Position numbers and translations under genes: made by a program
Assembly: GCF_900162695.1 (NCBI RefSeq)
Contig: NZ_FUIH01000007.1
Location: forward strand, 620,001 to 684,000
Direction: 5' to 3'
Source: Virgibacillus siamensis
GTDB lineage: Bacteria; Bacillota; Bacilli; Bacillales; Amphibacillaceae
DNA length: 64,000 nt
Shown: in pieces, positions 45,156 through 54,378 of the stretch
How the letters are laid out: each line of letters begins with the position of its first letter
Position numbering within the stretch: the stretch's first letter is position 1
Notes under the pieces: generated by a model
What the model saw: the letters and a program-made list of their open reading frames with translations, nothing else
What the model was told of the DNA's origin: nothing
Database searches by the model: none

Positions 45156-48100
45156 GTGAAAAATGGGTTATATACATTTACAGCAACATTACCTGCCGGA
45201 GAATATGAGTATAAAATTGCTGTTGGCGGTAACTGGGATGAAAATTACGGTGCTTGGGGTAAGCCGAATGGCGCCAACATTCCATTCAGTCTGGATCAGA
45301 AAACGAAAGTGACCTTTTACTATCATGACGAAACGCATTCAGTCACTGACTCGACACGCTATACAGCATTGATTGGAGGTGAAACTCCACGCCTCGTTGG
45401 TGACCTGCAACCGGAAATCGGCCAAGGAGGCGAATGGCTGCCCAATGAGTCGCAAGCATTACTGCACGATGATAATTTTGACAATGTTTACGCTTATCGT
45501 GTGATGGTTCCGAAAGGTCATCACGAATTTAAAATCGTTCTTGGTGATACATGGGAAGATCCGGCTTATCCGGGAACAAATGCGGTACTCAATGTTACAA
45601 AAGAAACAGAGATTACTTTCTTTTATAATGCCGAAACTAATAAAGTTTGGACCGATTACAAAGGGAACACCATTCATAAAGATGAACTATACCACAACAC
45701 TTGGAAAGATCTTTACCGTAAGCCGTTTGGTGCAGTTGCTGCGGGCGAATCTGTCACATTGCGCCTTCGAACTGAAAAGGACGATATAACAAATGCTCGT
45801 CTTGTCCTGAAAAATTACAAAACCGGAACATCCAACACATATAAGATGGATTTTTCCGGGTGGACCGAACTGGAAAATGGAACAAAAGCTGACTTTTGGA
45901 AAGCTGAGGTCATACCTGAAGAAAAAGGGGTATATGGCTACAAGTTCATCGTTAATGATGGTCCGGTAAAAGCTGCATATGGTGAGGATACAACGGATGG
46001 CGAAAGTGGAAAAGCGATAGATAATGGTGCACAAATGTTCCAATTAACAGTGTATGAGGCGGAGTATGAAACTCCCGACTGGATGAAAGAAGCTGTTGTC
46101 TATCAAATTTTTCCTGATCGATTTTACAATGGAAATCCGAATAATGATGATGCAAAACAATATGCGCGCGGCTTCGAACCAATCGAGCACAGGAAGTGGA
46201 CCGATTTACCGGATAACCCTCGGTTGAAAGACATAAAGGATTATAAAGGAGACGGTATCTGGAGCAATGACTTCTTCGGCGGAGATGTGAAGGGGGTGCA
46301 GGAGAAACTGGATTACATTGAATCGCTTGGTGTCAACACGATTTACTTAAATCCGATTGCACATGCGGCATCCAATCATAAATATGATGCAACTGATTAT
46401 AAGGCTATTGATCCAATGTTTGGCACACCTAAGGAGTTTAAAAAATTCACGCAGGCGCTGAAAAAACGGGACATGCATCTGATACTTGACGGCGTTTTCA
46501 ACCATGTTGGTGATGATTCTATTTATTTTGACCGGTATGGAAAATATAAAACAGTTGGTGCATACGAATATTGGGCTAAGATTTATGATTTGATGAACAA
46601 TGAAGGTTTATCTGAAGAAGAAGCGAAACAAAAGACAAAAGCGTATTTTCTTGCTGATGGACAAGTATTCAGCGAGTATGGATTCCATAACTGGTTCCAT
46701 ATTGAAAATGAAAAAATAAATTCCGGTCAGCCGAACGAACATTATAAGTACCAGGGTTGGTGGGGTTACGACAGTCTTCCGGAAATTGCTGCGATTCCGG
46801 GTGATGTTGTGGACTACAATAGTGAGCTGAACAATGAAAAGTTTGCTGATTACATTATGTATGATAAAGACTCAGTTGCGAAAACATGGCTTAAGCGCGG
46901 GGCTTCCGGATGGCGCCTTGACGTTGCAAATGAAGTTGATCCAGAATTCTGGCGGGAATTTCGCGATGAAATAAAAGCGATGAAAACAAAAACAAACGAT
47001 TCACCGGTTATTTTGGGTGAAATTTGGGATGATGCTTCAAAATATTTTCTTGGCGACATGTATGACACGGTCATGAACTACCGATTCCGCGGTGCTGTGC
47101 TGCACTATTTGACAACTGGAGATGCAGGTGAAGCAGCAAAGCAGTTAAAAGCAATCAGGGAAGATTATCCGAAAGAGGCGTATTACTCGCTGATGAACTT
47201 GATTGGTTCGCACGATACAGCAAGGGCGGTATATCTTCTTGGCGGCGGCTCCGACACGTATGAACGTGCGGAAAATGATCCGGATTATAACCATGCACTT
47301 GGTATAAGGCGGTTAAAACTTGCCGCCATTTTCCAAATGGGCTACCCGGGTGCACCGACGATTTATTATGGTGATGAGGTAGGTGTTACGGGTTCAAAAG
47401 ATCCTGACAACCGCCGTACCTACCCGTGGGGGAATGTGAATGAGGATTTACTGCAGCATTATCGTAAAATTGGTGAAGTTCGCCGCAATTTTGCAGATCT
47501 GTTTGCACACGGTAATATTGCTGCATTGCATGCTGAAGGTGATATATATGCCTATGCACGCTATACCGGTGATCGTTTTGCAATTGTTGCTATCAATGGC
47601 GGCAGTGAGGAGAAAACAGTGGAGATTGATTTGGATGGGAAGCTGATTAATGGAATTAAGCTTACTGATCAGCTTGATGGAGCATACACAGTTGAATCCA
47701 GGAAAGGCAAAGTATCCGTAACGATTCCTGGAATGAGCGGCCGGATGCTTGTATCGAATGATGGACAAACATTTGAACGTCCTCCACAGGTGGCCCATCT
47801 AGTTGCGGAAGAGGGCTCAAATCAGGTAACCCTTTCATGGAATGGGAAACCTGGAAAATACAATGTTTATCAATCAACAGTTCAGGGAGGATTGTATGAA
47901 AAAGTTGCCCATACGTCTGACCAAACTATCACAATAAACGGGTTGGACAATGGCCGGAAATACTATTTTGCGGTCACTTTAGTTGATGGTAAGAATAACG
48001 AATCAGAAAAAATGAAGACTGAAGCGATCATACCGCATGTTACACTAACAGATAGAAACTATGAGATTTCCAATGTGACAGATCTTCGAGACGGATTTGT

Positions 48101-49316
48101 AGACCTGTCCAAACATCGTGAAGTCTCTGCTGATATTTGGATTGATGGTGTTACAGAAATAGGGCAGGCGGAAGGGCTAACCGTGAAACTTCAGGTTAAA
48201 TTTGGTGGTGAGTGGCAATCATATGATGCAGCTTATACAGCGTCTGAAGGTGATGGAAACACATTTTCCAGTAAATTTTTACCCGTGAACGCAGGAACAT
48301 ACACGTACCGTTTTGCATTTTCAACTGACCTTGGCCGAAATTGGGTATACAGCAATGAACAAACTATCACCTACCGTCAAAGTAATGATGATACTGCTGC
48401 GCCAGCATCAAGCTTGGAACTGAAGCAGCCGATTCAGGAATCCGGGCAAGTTAATCTTGATTGGAAGCTTGTTGAACCGGATAATCCATATATGTACGCG
48501 GTTATTCGAAATGGAAAAATCATTAAAAAGATTTGGAAGCCGGATAAAACAGTTTACACGGATTTCAATGTTGAGAATGGAATGACGTATGAATATATAA
48601 TTCGTGCCTACGATCAATACGGAAATGCAACTACATCAAATACGGTAACGGTCACACCGGATGTGGTAATGGTGGAAGTCACATTTAAAGTTCACGCACC
48701 TTCCTATACATCACTTGATTCATCGATAATGATTCCGAACAGCCTGAATGGATGGAACACAGGTGCCTGGGAAATGTCCAGAAACGGTGCCGTCACGCCT
48801 GACTGGGAATATACTGTTAAAGTACAGGAAGGAACAAAGATTACCTATAAATATGCCCGGGATGGTTCATGGGCTAATGAAGGATTAGCCGATCACACAC
48901 GAAACGATCCGGCCGATGATGATATCAGCTATTACGGATTTGGTGCGGTCGGCACGGATCTCGAAGTAGTTGTACAAAATGAAGGATCGAACAAAATGGT
49001 TGTGGAGGACACCATTTATCGCTGGATTGATAAGCCGCTGATAATTACATCGCCTAAAGATGGCACAACCGTTAAAAGTGATGTAGTTACAGTTGAAGGA
49101 AATGCTATTAAAGAGGGTATTCTGACGATTAACGGTGAACGTATTCCGATTAATGATGATATGACTTTTTCACATGAAGTGGAGGTAGTGGAAGGCAGGA
49201 ACGAAATCAAATTTCACATTGAGCCTTCCCAAGAAAACAAGCAAGCTATCTTCAACAATAATAGCGGTGCCATTGAGAAAGCGACTCAAGATAAAACACT
49301 TGTGATTTACAGATAG
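45156..49316 (+). CDS. amylopullulanase-type GH13 glycosidase, 5' end apparently truncated
   Basis: 1386 residues. Order: part of an X25-type starch module (LPAGEYEYKIAVGGNWDENYG), a second such module (HEFKIVLGDTWEDPAYPG), a CBM34-like region, and the GH13 barrel with DGVFNHVG (region I), GWRLDVANE (II, nucleophile Asp), LGEIWDD (III, acid Glu) and LIGSHDTAR (IV). Fibronectin-III-like domains, a CBM20-like domain (NSLNGWNTGAWEM) and a C-terminal beta module follow. GTG at 45156 has AGGGGGAG 8 bases upstream. There is no signal peptide, and the first X25 module lacks its N-terminal ~30 residues, so an export signal seems to be lost or out of frame. It would cleave alpha-1,4 and perhaps alpha-1,6 bonds of starch. 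Confidence 0.85.
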   Translation: MKNGLYTFTATLPAGEYEYKIAVGGNWDENYGAWGKPNGANIPFSLDQKTKVTFYYHDETHSVTDSTRYTALIGGETPRLVGDLQPEIGQGGEWLPNESQALLHDDNFDNVYAYRVMVPKGHHEFKIVLGDTWEDPAYPGTNAVLNVTKETEITFFYNAETNKVWTDYKGNTIHKDELYHNTWKDLYRKPFGAVAAGESVTLRLRTEKDDITNARLVLKNYKTGTSNTYKMDFSGWTELENGTKADFWKAEVIPEEKGVYGYKFIVNDGPVKAAYGEDTTDGESGKAIDNGAQMFQLTVYEAEYETPDWMKEAVVYQIFPDRFYNGNPNNDDAKQYARGFEPIEHRKWTDLPDNPRLKDIKDYKGDGIWSNDFFGGDVKGVQEKLDYIESLGVNTIYLNPIAHAASNHKYDATDYKAIDPMFGTPKEFKKFTQALKKRDMHLILDGVFNHVGDDSIYFDRYGKYKTVGAYEYWAKIYDLMNNEGLSEEEAKQKTKAYFLADGQVFSEYGFHNWFHIENEKINSGQPNEHYKYQGWWGYDSLPEIAAIPGDVVDYNSELNNEKFADYIMYDKDSVAKTWLKRGASGWRLDVANEVDPEFWREFRDEIKAMKTKTNDSPVILGEIWDDASKYFLGDMYDTVMNYRFRGAVLHYLTTGDAGEAAKQLKAIREDYPKEAYYSLMNLIGSHDTARAVYLLGGGSDTYERAENDPDYNHALGIRRLKLAAIFQMGYPGAPTIYYGDEVGVTGSKDPDNRRTYPWGNVNEDLLQHYRKIGEVRRNFADLFAHGNIAALHAEGDIYAYARYTGDRFAIVAINGGSEEKTVEIDLDGKLINGIKLTDQLDGAYTVESRKGKVSVTIPGMSGRMLVSNDGQTFERPPQVAHLVAEEGSNQVTLSWNGKPGKYNVYQSTVQGGLYEKVAHTSDQTITINGLDNGRKYYFAVTLVDGKNNESEKMKTEAIIPHVTLTDRNYEISNVTDLRDGFVDLSKHREVSADIWIDGVTEIGQAEGLTVKLQVKFGGEWQSYDAAYTASEGDGNTFSSKFLPVNAGTYTYRFAFSTDLGRNWVYSNEQTITYRQSNDDTAAPASSLELKQPIQESGQVNLDWKLVEPDNPYMYAVIRNGKIIKKIWKPDKTVYTDFNVENGMTYEYIIRAYDQYGNATTSNTVTVTPDVVMVEVTFKVHAPSYTSLDSSIMIPNSLNGWNTGAWEMSRNGAVTPDWEYTVKVQEGTKITYKYARDGSWANEGLADHTRNDPADDDISYYGFGAVGTDLEVVVQNEGSNKMVVEDTIYRWIDKPLIITSPKDGTTVKSDVVTVEGNAIKEGILTINGERIPINDDMTFSHEVEVVEGRNEIKFHIEPSQENKQAIFNNNSGAIEKATQDKTLVIYR

Positions 49317-49345
49317 TTGCATTTTTTGAAGGCAAACAAAGAACG

Positions 49346-49392
49346 AACCAGCTCTTTACCGTTTTATATTCCAGGTAAGGAGCTGGTTTTTT
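49346..49392 (+). terminator. terminator after the amylopullulanase gene
   Basis: AACCAGCTCTTTACC pairs imperfectly with GGTAAGGAGCTGGTT, followed by TTTTTG. Confidence 0.8.
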
Positions 49393-49512
49393 GTATAATA
49401 AAGATACATTGGTCAAAAAAAAATTGTGAAAAATCATGTAAATATTCCTTTACAAGAATATTCCTTATAAGGTATATTATATACATACTCATATAAAAAG
49501 GGAGTGTTTTCA

Positions 49513-50022
49513 ATGGTAGAAACCGGCCAATCAGGAAAAGCTGTCAGCAATGTAGGGGAGAAGTCTTTCACCATTAGGCGTGTTTTTGATGCACCAAGGG
49601 AGCTGGTCTTTAAGGCATTTACAGAACCGGAGCATGTTTCGCGTTGGTGGGCACCTGGAGGATATACGATTCCGGTATGCAAGATTGATCTTCGCCCCGA
49701 AGGTATTTGGCATTATTGTATGCAATCTCCTGAAGGCGACAGGCATTGGGCCAGGAGTGTTTACCGGGAAATTGTAGAACCGGAGCGAATTGTCTATACA
49801 GGTACTTTTGCAGATGCAGAGGCCAATCCGGTTGGAGGCTTGCCTGAACATATAGCCACAGTAACGTTCACTGAAAATGAAGGGAAGACAACCCTCGCTG
49901 TACACATTCAATTGCAATCTCTACAGGAGCTTAAAACAACATTAGACATGGGAATGATGGAAGGTCTCACGGAAACAATCAACAATCTGGATAAAGTTTT
50001 GGAGAATATCCAGTCCGCATAA
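49513..50022 (+). CDS. SRPBCC (AHSA1-like) protein, first copy
   Basis: 169 residues of the START/AHSA1 fold: FTIRRVFDAPRELVFKAFTE, HVSRWWAPGGY and LAVHIQLQSLQELKTTLDMGM-like C-terminal helix. Such proteins bind hydrophobic ligands, but the function is unassigned. ATG at 49513 has AGGGAG 8 bases upstream. It is followed by an ArsR regulator and a second SRPBCC protein; about 40% similarity between the two copies is visible by eye (PxDLVFKAF..SEHxxxWW). Confidence 0.85.
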   Translation: MVETGQSGKAVSNVGEKSFTIRRVFDAPRELVFKAFTEPEHVSRWWAPGGYTIPVCKIDLRPEGIWHYCMQSPEGDRHWARSVYREIVEPERIVYTGTFADAEANPVGGLPEHIATVTFTENEGKTTLAVHIQLQSLQELKTTLDMGMMEGLTETINNLDKVLENIQSA

Positions 50023-50074
50023 AAATGATTATACGGTTTTATGGAATAACCTACAAGAAAGAGAAGAGACAAAC

Positions 50075-50398
50075 ATGAACTTAACTTTCAAAACATTAGC
50101 TGAACCGAATCGCTTACACATTGTAGAACTTTTACGCAACGGTCCCCTTACTGTCGGAGAAATAGCCGAACAGTTAGGATTACGGCAGCCGCAAGCTTCA
50201 AAACATCTTCGGGTGCTTAGTGAAGCAGGACTGGTGGAAGTGCAGGCAGTTGCCAATCGAAGAATTTATAAACTTCTGCCCGGGCCGTTCCAGGAACTTG
50301 ATACCTGGCTTGAATCTTATCGCCGAATCTGGGAGGAGGGGTTTGACCGGTTGGACGATTATCTGAAGAAACTGCAGGAAAAAGAGGATGAGGAGTAA
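50075..50398 (+). CDS. ArsR-family transcriptional regulator
   Basis: 107 residues with a single winged HTH: FKTLAEPNRLHIVELLRNG, LTVGEIAEQLGLRQPQASKHLRVL and an acidic C-terminal tail. No cysteine metal site is present, so metal sensing is unlikely. ArsR proteins of this type are regularly encoded beside SRPBCC proteins, as here, and probably control them. It lies 52 bases after the first SRPBCC gene and 53 before the second. Confidence 0.9.
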   Translation: MNLTFKTLAEPNRLHIVELLRNGPLTVGEIAEQLGLRQPQASKHLRVLSEAGLVEVQAVANRRIYKLLPGPFQELDTWLESYRRIWEEGFDRLDDYLKKLQEKEDEE

Positions 50399-50451
50399 CA
50401 TTTTATATGGAGTAATTTGTTTTCCATAAAAAATCTCTAGGAGGAATCTCG

Positions 50452-50970
50452 ATGTCAGAAAATAAAATTTCCTACAAAACGGAGGGGCGGACACTTGTTA
50501 TGGAACGAGTGTGTAATGCCCCGAAAGATTTGGTGTTTAAGGCATTTTCGGAGTCGGAACATTTGGAGAATTGGTGGGGACCAGAAGGATGGGAAACCGA
50601 AACCCGTAAATTTGAGTTTGTTCCCGATGGAGAGTGGCATTATTGCATGCGTTGTACAGACAAAAAACAGGGAGACTTCTATGGTCAGGAATCCTGGGGT
50701 AAAACCATTTATAAAGAAATCAACGTGCCGAAGAAAATCGTTTACACTGATGTATTTTCGGATGAAATGGGCAATTCAGCCAATGATTTACCAGTAATAC
50801 AGGTAACCATAGATTTTATTGAACAAGAGGGAAAGACCAAACTCATTTTGCAATCCCAATTTGAATCGATTGAAGCACTTCAAAAGGTTATAGATATGGG
50901 AGTAGTTGAGGGAACCGATTCACAATACAAATGTCTTGATGATTATTTGGCACAGATTCAGCATGTGTAA
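50452..50970 (+). CDS. SRPBCC (AHSA1-like) protein, second copy
   Basis: 172 residues of the same fold as the protein at 49513: MERVCNAPKDLVFKAFSE, HLENWWGPEGW, WHYCMRC and a long C-terminal helix. TAGGAGG lies upstream of the ATG. The three-gene set ends at a strong terminator. Function unknown. Confidence 0.85.
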   Translation: MSENKISYKTEGRTLVMERVCNAPKDLVFKAFSESEHLENWWGPEGWETETRKFEFVPDGEWHYCMRCTDKKQGDFYGQESWGKTIYKEINVPKKIVYTDVFSDEMGNSANDLPVIQVTIDFIEQEGKTKLILQSQFESIEALQKVIDMGVVEGTDSQYKCLDDYLAQIQHV

Positions 50971-50990
50971 TTAAATAGTAGCTTCAGCAA

Positions 50991-51031
50991 AAAAACTCCG
51001 GAAGTCAAGAAATCTGACTTCCGGAGTTTTT
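50991..51031. terminator. two-way terminator between the SRPBCC operon and guaC
   Basis: AAAAACTCCGGAAGTCA / TGACTTCCGGAGTTTTT, a perfect 17-bp inverted repeat with a 7-base loop, with A- and T-runs on the two flanks, so it serves both convergent units. Confidence 0.92.
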
Positions 51032-51049
51032 AGATTTATTGTTTTCTAA

Positions 51050-52033
51050 TTAAAAAACCTTGTCTCCATTAAAGATGGAATTCTTCACAATCGCATAATC
51101 CACATTGCGAATAGCTTCAAGTTTGTTACCGCCTGCATAGGAAATAGCTGATTGCAAATCTTGTTCCATTTCGGTCAATGTATCCTGCAGTGATCCTTTA
51201 TATTCCACATACATTTTCTTGCCTTCTACATTTTTCTTTTCACCTTTTTGGAATTCAGAAGCAGAACCGAAATACTCTTTTAAAAACTTTCCGTCTTTCT
51301 CAACCGTCTCACCTGGGGATTCATCATGTCCCGCGAAAAGAGAGCCGATCATCACCATGGACGCCCCGAATCGGATAGACTTGGCGATATCGCCGTGTGT
51401 TCGGATTCCGCCGTCAGCAATGACTGGTTTGCTTGCTGCCTTTGCACACCAGCGCAATGCAGCAAGCTGCCATCCGCCGGTTCCAAATCCGGTTTTAAGC
51501 TTAGTAATACATACTTTCCCTGGGCCGATGCCGATTTTTGTTGCATCCGCTCCGGCATTTTCCAGTTCGCGTACTGCTTCCGGAGTGCCAACATTCCCGG
51601 CAATCACAAAGCTTTCCGGCAGGTGTTTTTTAATATGTTTGATCATGTTAATGACTGAGTCGGAATGCCCATGTGCGATATCAATGGTAATAAACTCCGG
51701 GATAAGGCGTGCGTCAGCCAGTTGTTGAATAAATTCATATTCTTCCGCTTTTACACCAACACTGATTGATGCTATCAGGCCGCGTTCCTTCATATCCTTG
51801 ACAAAATCCATTCGTGTGTTTGGGTCAAAGCGATGCATGATATAAAAGTAATTATTTTCCGCTAAATAAAGCGCTATTTTTTCATCAATAATGGTTTGCA
51901 TATTTGCAGGTACGACCGGCAATTTGAATCTATGTCCGCCAAGCGTTACTGAAGTATCACATTCTGATCGGCTGTTTACGATACATTTTGCGGGTATTAG
52001 TTGTATATCTTCATAATCAAATACATTTTCCAT
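51050..52033 (-). CDS. guaC: GMP reductase
   Basis: 327 residues of the IMPDH/GMPR barrel without CBS domains. The active-site loop is GIGPGKVCITKLKTGFG (catalytic Cys), with FITIDIAHGHSD, VIAGNVGTPEAV and VIADGGIRTHGDIAKSI. It converts GMP to IMP with NADPH. ATG at 52033 has TAGGAG 8 bases upstream. A PurR-like control site lies 15-56 bases upstream, consistent with the purine regulon. Confidence 0.95.
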   Translation of the reverse strand: MENVFDYEDIQLIPAKCIVNSRSECDTSVTLGGHRFKLPVVPANMQTIIDEKIALYLAENNYFYIMHRFDPNTRMDFVKDMKERGLIASISVGVKAEEYEFIQQLADARLIPEFITIDIAHGHSDSVINMIKHIKKHLPESFVIAGNVGTPEAVRELENAGADATKIGIGPGKVCITKLKTGFGTGGWQLAALRWCAKAASKPVIADGGIRTHGDIAKSIRFGASMVMIGSLFAGHDESPGETVEKDGKFLKEYFGSASEFQKGEKKNVEGKKMYVEYKGSLQDTLTEMEQDLQSAISYAGGNKLEAIRNVDYAIVKNSIFNGDKVF

Positions 52034-52047
52034 TATTAACACTCCTA

Positions 52048-52089
52048 AATACGAATGATTATTTTGTTTGGTTGATCATTGTTCGTATA
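52048..52089. promoter_or_regulatory. candidate PurR operator (two inverted PurBoxes) upstream of guaC
   Basis: AATACGAATGAT (52048-52059) and, on the other strand, TATACGAACAAT (52078-52089) resemble the PurBox AWWWCGAACWWT (10 and 11 of 12), in the expected head-to-head arrangement with 18 bases between. Confidence 0.5.
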
Positions 52090-52166
52090 TAATCTAATTT
52101 ACAGCATTTCTCCTGTTATGTCAAAGTTGATTGGATTGAAAAACGAACTATATTTATTCCAAAGGA

Positions 52167-52856
52167 GTGTTAAAACAGGTTGCGTTGTACTTTCAGTTGC
52201 AACATGGTTTGATTGTTTCTTGTCAAGCTTTGGAGGATGAGCCGCTTCATAGTTCCTATATCATGTCGAAAATGGCATTGGCTGCAAAAGCAGGTGGTGC
52301 GGTTGGAGTCAGGGCAAATGGGGGGCCGGATATCAAAAAAATTAAGGAGGAAATCGATTTACCTGTTATCGGCCTGGTTAAACGGAATTATAAAAACAGT
52401 CAAGTATACATAACACCTACATTGAAAGAGGTCAAAGAAATTGTTGCTGCGGGTGCAGATATTATTGCTATGGACGCCACAGATCGGATTCGCCCAGGAG
52501 ATCATACCTTGGAGGAACTTTATGCGGAAATTAGAAAGCGCTTTCCCAAGTTGACGTTAATGGCAGATATTTCAACATATGATGAGGGTTACTCTGCTTA
52601 TCAACTTGGCTTTGATATAGTCGCAACTACTTTGTCAGGAAACACCTTGGAAACGAATCATCATCCTAAACCCAATTTACAGCTTGTCGACGAAATGGTA
52701 AATCGTTTTGACATTCCGGTTATAGCGGAAGGCGGCATTTGGGAGCCGGCAGATTTGCAAACTGCCTTCAACGATGGTGCATTTGCCTGTATTATTGGAT
52801 CCGCTATAACAAGACCTCAGGAAATTACAAAAAGATTTGTAAATCACATTAAATAG
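52167..52856 (+). CDS. nanE: N-acetylmannosamine-6-phosphate 2-epimerase
   Basis: A (beta/alpha)8 epimerase of up to 229 residues: GLIVSCQALEDEPLHSS, GGAVGVRANGG, LVKRNY, IIAMDATDRIRPG, LMADISTYDEG and PVIAEGGIWEPAD are characteristic. It converts ManNAc-6-P to GlcNAc-6-P in sialic acid or ManNAc catabolism. The start is uncertain: GTG at 52167 overlaps the AAAGGAG site, and TTG at 52185 lies 17 bases beyond it; family alignment favours a start close to the latter. nanA, nanK and nagAB are absent; the neighbouring sugar importer and RpiR regulator suggest an amino-sugar locus. Confidence 0.88.
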   Translation: MLKQVALYFQLQHGLIVSCQALEDEPLHSSYIMSKMALAAKAGGAVGVRANGGPDIKKIKEEIDLPVIGLVKRNYKNSQVYITPTLKEVKEIVAAGADIIAMDATDRIRPGDHTLEELYAEIRKRFPKLTLMADISTYDEGYSAYQLGFDIVATTLSGNTLETNHHPKPNLQLVDEMVNRFDIPVIAEGGIWEPADLQTAFNDGAFACIIGSAITRPQEITKRFVNHIK

Positions 52857-52915
52857 AATAAAAAGCAGGGACAGTACCGAAAACTTGAATAATACTGGGT
52901 AAATTCAGTTGAATA

Positions 52916-52955
52916 ATTTTCAAAAAAATATCTCTTGAGATATTTTTTTGAAAAT
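52916..52955. repeat. perfect 19-bp inverted repeat before the sugar ABC operon
   Basis: ATTTTCAAAAAAATATCTC (52916-52934) and its exact complement (52937-52955) flank two bases, TT. It could terminate the nanE transcript in both directions or be an operator, for example for the RpiR regulator at 56132. It lies 25 bases before the lipoprotein start. Confidence 0.8.
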
Positions 52956-52980
52956 AAATCAAAAACAAGGGGTGTGAAAA

Positions 52981-54288
52981 GTGCGAAATAAATACGTTTT
53001 TAGTCTTATCGGCATACTGATGGCAGCAATGGTTATTACGGGGTGTTCATCATCAGAATCATCCTCTGATTCCGGGGAAATTACACTTACTTACTGGGGG
53101 GCCGGCCATATAACGCAAGACAGTCAGACAATGGGTGAATGGGATAAAATGATGGCGAAAAAGTTTGAAGAAAAACATCCAAATGTCAACATTGAATTCC
53201 AACGGGTTGGAGGAGCGGATTTCACCAAGAAAGTTAATACTGCAATTGCAGCGGAAAATCCACCTGATATTATCGGTACGAATGCTCCCTTAAGGATCAT
53301 GCAATATGCGCGAAATGGACTGTTGGAACCTCTTGGGGAGAAAGTGCTTGGTGACCGGTCAGACTGGAATGAAGATATTTTAAAGAATGGTATGTATAAC
53401 GATGAGTTGTATGCGATAACCACGGTCGTAGGTCCACAGGTTTTGGTAGTTAATAAGAAAATTTTTAAGGAAGCAGGTAAACTGGATTTACTGCCTAAAG
53501 ATCATGATTGGACATGGGCTGAATTTGAAAAGGCCAGTAAACAGGTAATAGGTGACGGAATATACGGTACCGCATTTTGGGCAAAAAATGAACAGGTCAA
53601 TCAGAACAATCTAAATTATTTAATGAGCTTCGGGGCGGAATGGGCAAACGATGATTTTTCAAAGTATCTTATCAATAGTGAGGAAGGGGTAAAGGCACTG
53701 GAAAACATGGTGCGGCTGGTTGATGAAGGTATTGTTGCACCTGGCCCGGCAAATTCTGATTACAAGTCAGGTTTTAAACTATGGAAGCAAGGCAGATTGA
53801 TAGCTTACTGGGCTGCCCCCGGTGAAATGTTCAACGTGGATAATTCCAAGTTCGACCCATATCCAATTGTTCCGCTTCATGCGAAAGGTGTAGACCCGGG
53901 CGTTCCGGTTACGGGGGAACAAGGGATAGCAATTTTCAAGCAGGAAGATCCCGAGAAGGAAAAATGGGCAAAGAAATATTTAAAGTTTATCACTTCATCG
54001 GAGGCAATCAAGAAGACAGCAAAAGGCTGGTTATATTTACCAGCGCGTAAATCATCAGAATACACCATGAATGGGGAGAAATATAAGGCTTTTAATAAAT
54101 ATCTGGAATTGTATAGTTCATTGGAAAAAGAGCAAACCGGCAAATTTGTACCTTGGTTCCCGGAATTGCGTAAGTCTATCTTTCCAAATTTACAAGCCGC
54201 ATATCTTCATGAAAAAAGCCCGCAAGAGGCATTGGATACAATTGCGGACAAGGGTAACAGCCTGGCAGAAGAACAAAAGAATAAATAG
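52981..54288 (+). CDS. sugar ABC transporter substrate-binding lipoprotein
   Basis: 435 residues of the family 1 extracellular solute-binding type. A lipoprotein signal ends at VITGC (lipid-modified Cys ~22), followed by a serine-rich linker and a two-domain periplasmic-binding fold (LTYWGAG, FEEKHPNVNIEFQRV, YAITTVVGPQVLVVNK). GTG start preceded by AAGGGGTG. It forms an importer with the two permeases downstream. Substrate unassigned; nanE upstream points to ManNAc, sialic acid or another amino sugar. Confidence 0.9.
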   Translation: MRNKYVFSLIGILMAAMVITGCSSSESSSDSGEITLTYWGAGHITQDSQTMGEWDKMMAKKFEEKHPNVNIEFQRVGGADFTKKVNTAIAAENPPDIIGTNAPLRIMQYARNGLLEPLGEKVLGDRSDWNEDILKNGMYNDELYAITTVVGPQVLVVNKKIFKEAGKLDLLPKDHDWTWAEFEKASKQVIGDGIYGTAFWAKNEQVNQNNLNYLMSFGAEWANDDFSKYLINSEEGVKALENMVRLVDEGIVAPGPANSDYKSGFKLWKQGRLIAYWAAPGEMFNVDNSKFDPYPIVPLHAKGVDPGVPVTGEQGIAIFKQEDPEKEKWAKKYLKFITSSEAIKKTAKGWLYLPARKSSEYTMNGEKYKAFNKYLELYSSLEKEQTGKFVPWFPELRKSIFPNLQAAYLHEKSPQEALDTIADKGNSLAEEQKNK

Positions 54289-54378
54289 ACTACTGGTTTT
54301 ATCTTGATAGAAAAATGACAATGGGGCATCGTTTTGCTCCATTGTCACATTATAATTTATTCATTTTGAGGTGTGCGT

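Noticed and set aside
51219..51728. 169-codon frame opposite guaC
   Set aside because: It is antisense to the conserved GMP reductase frame, with low-complexity composition and no ribosome binding site.
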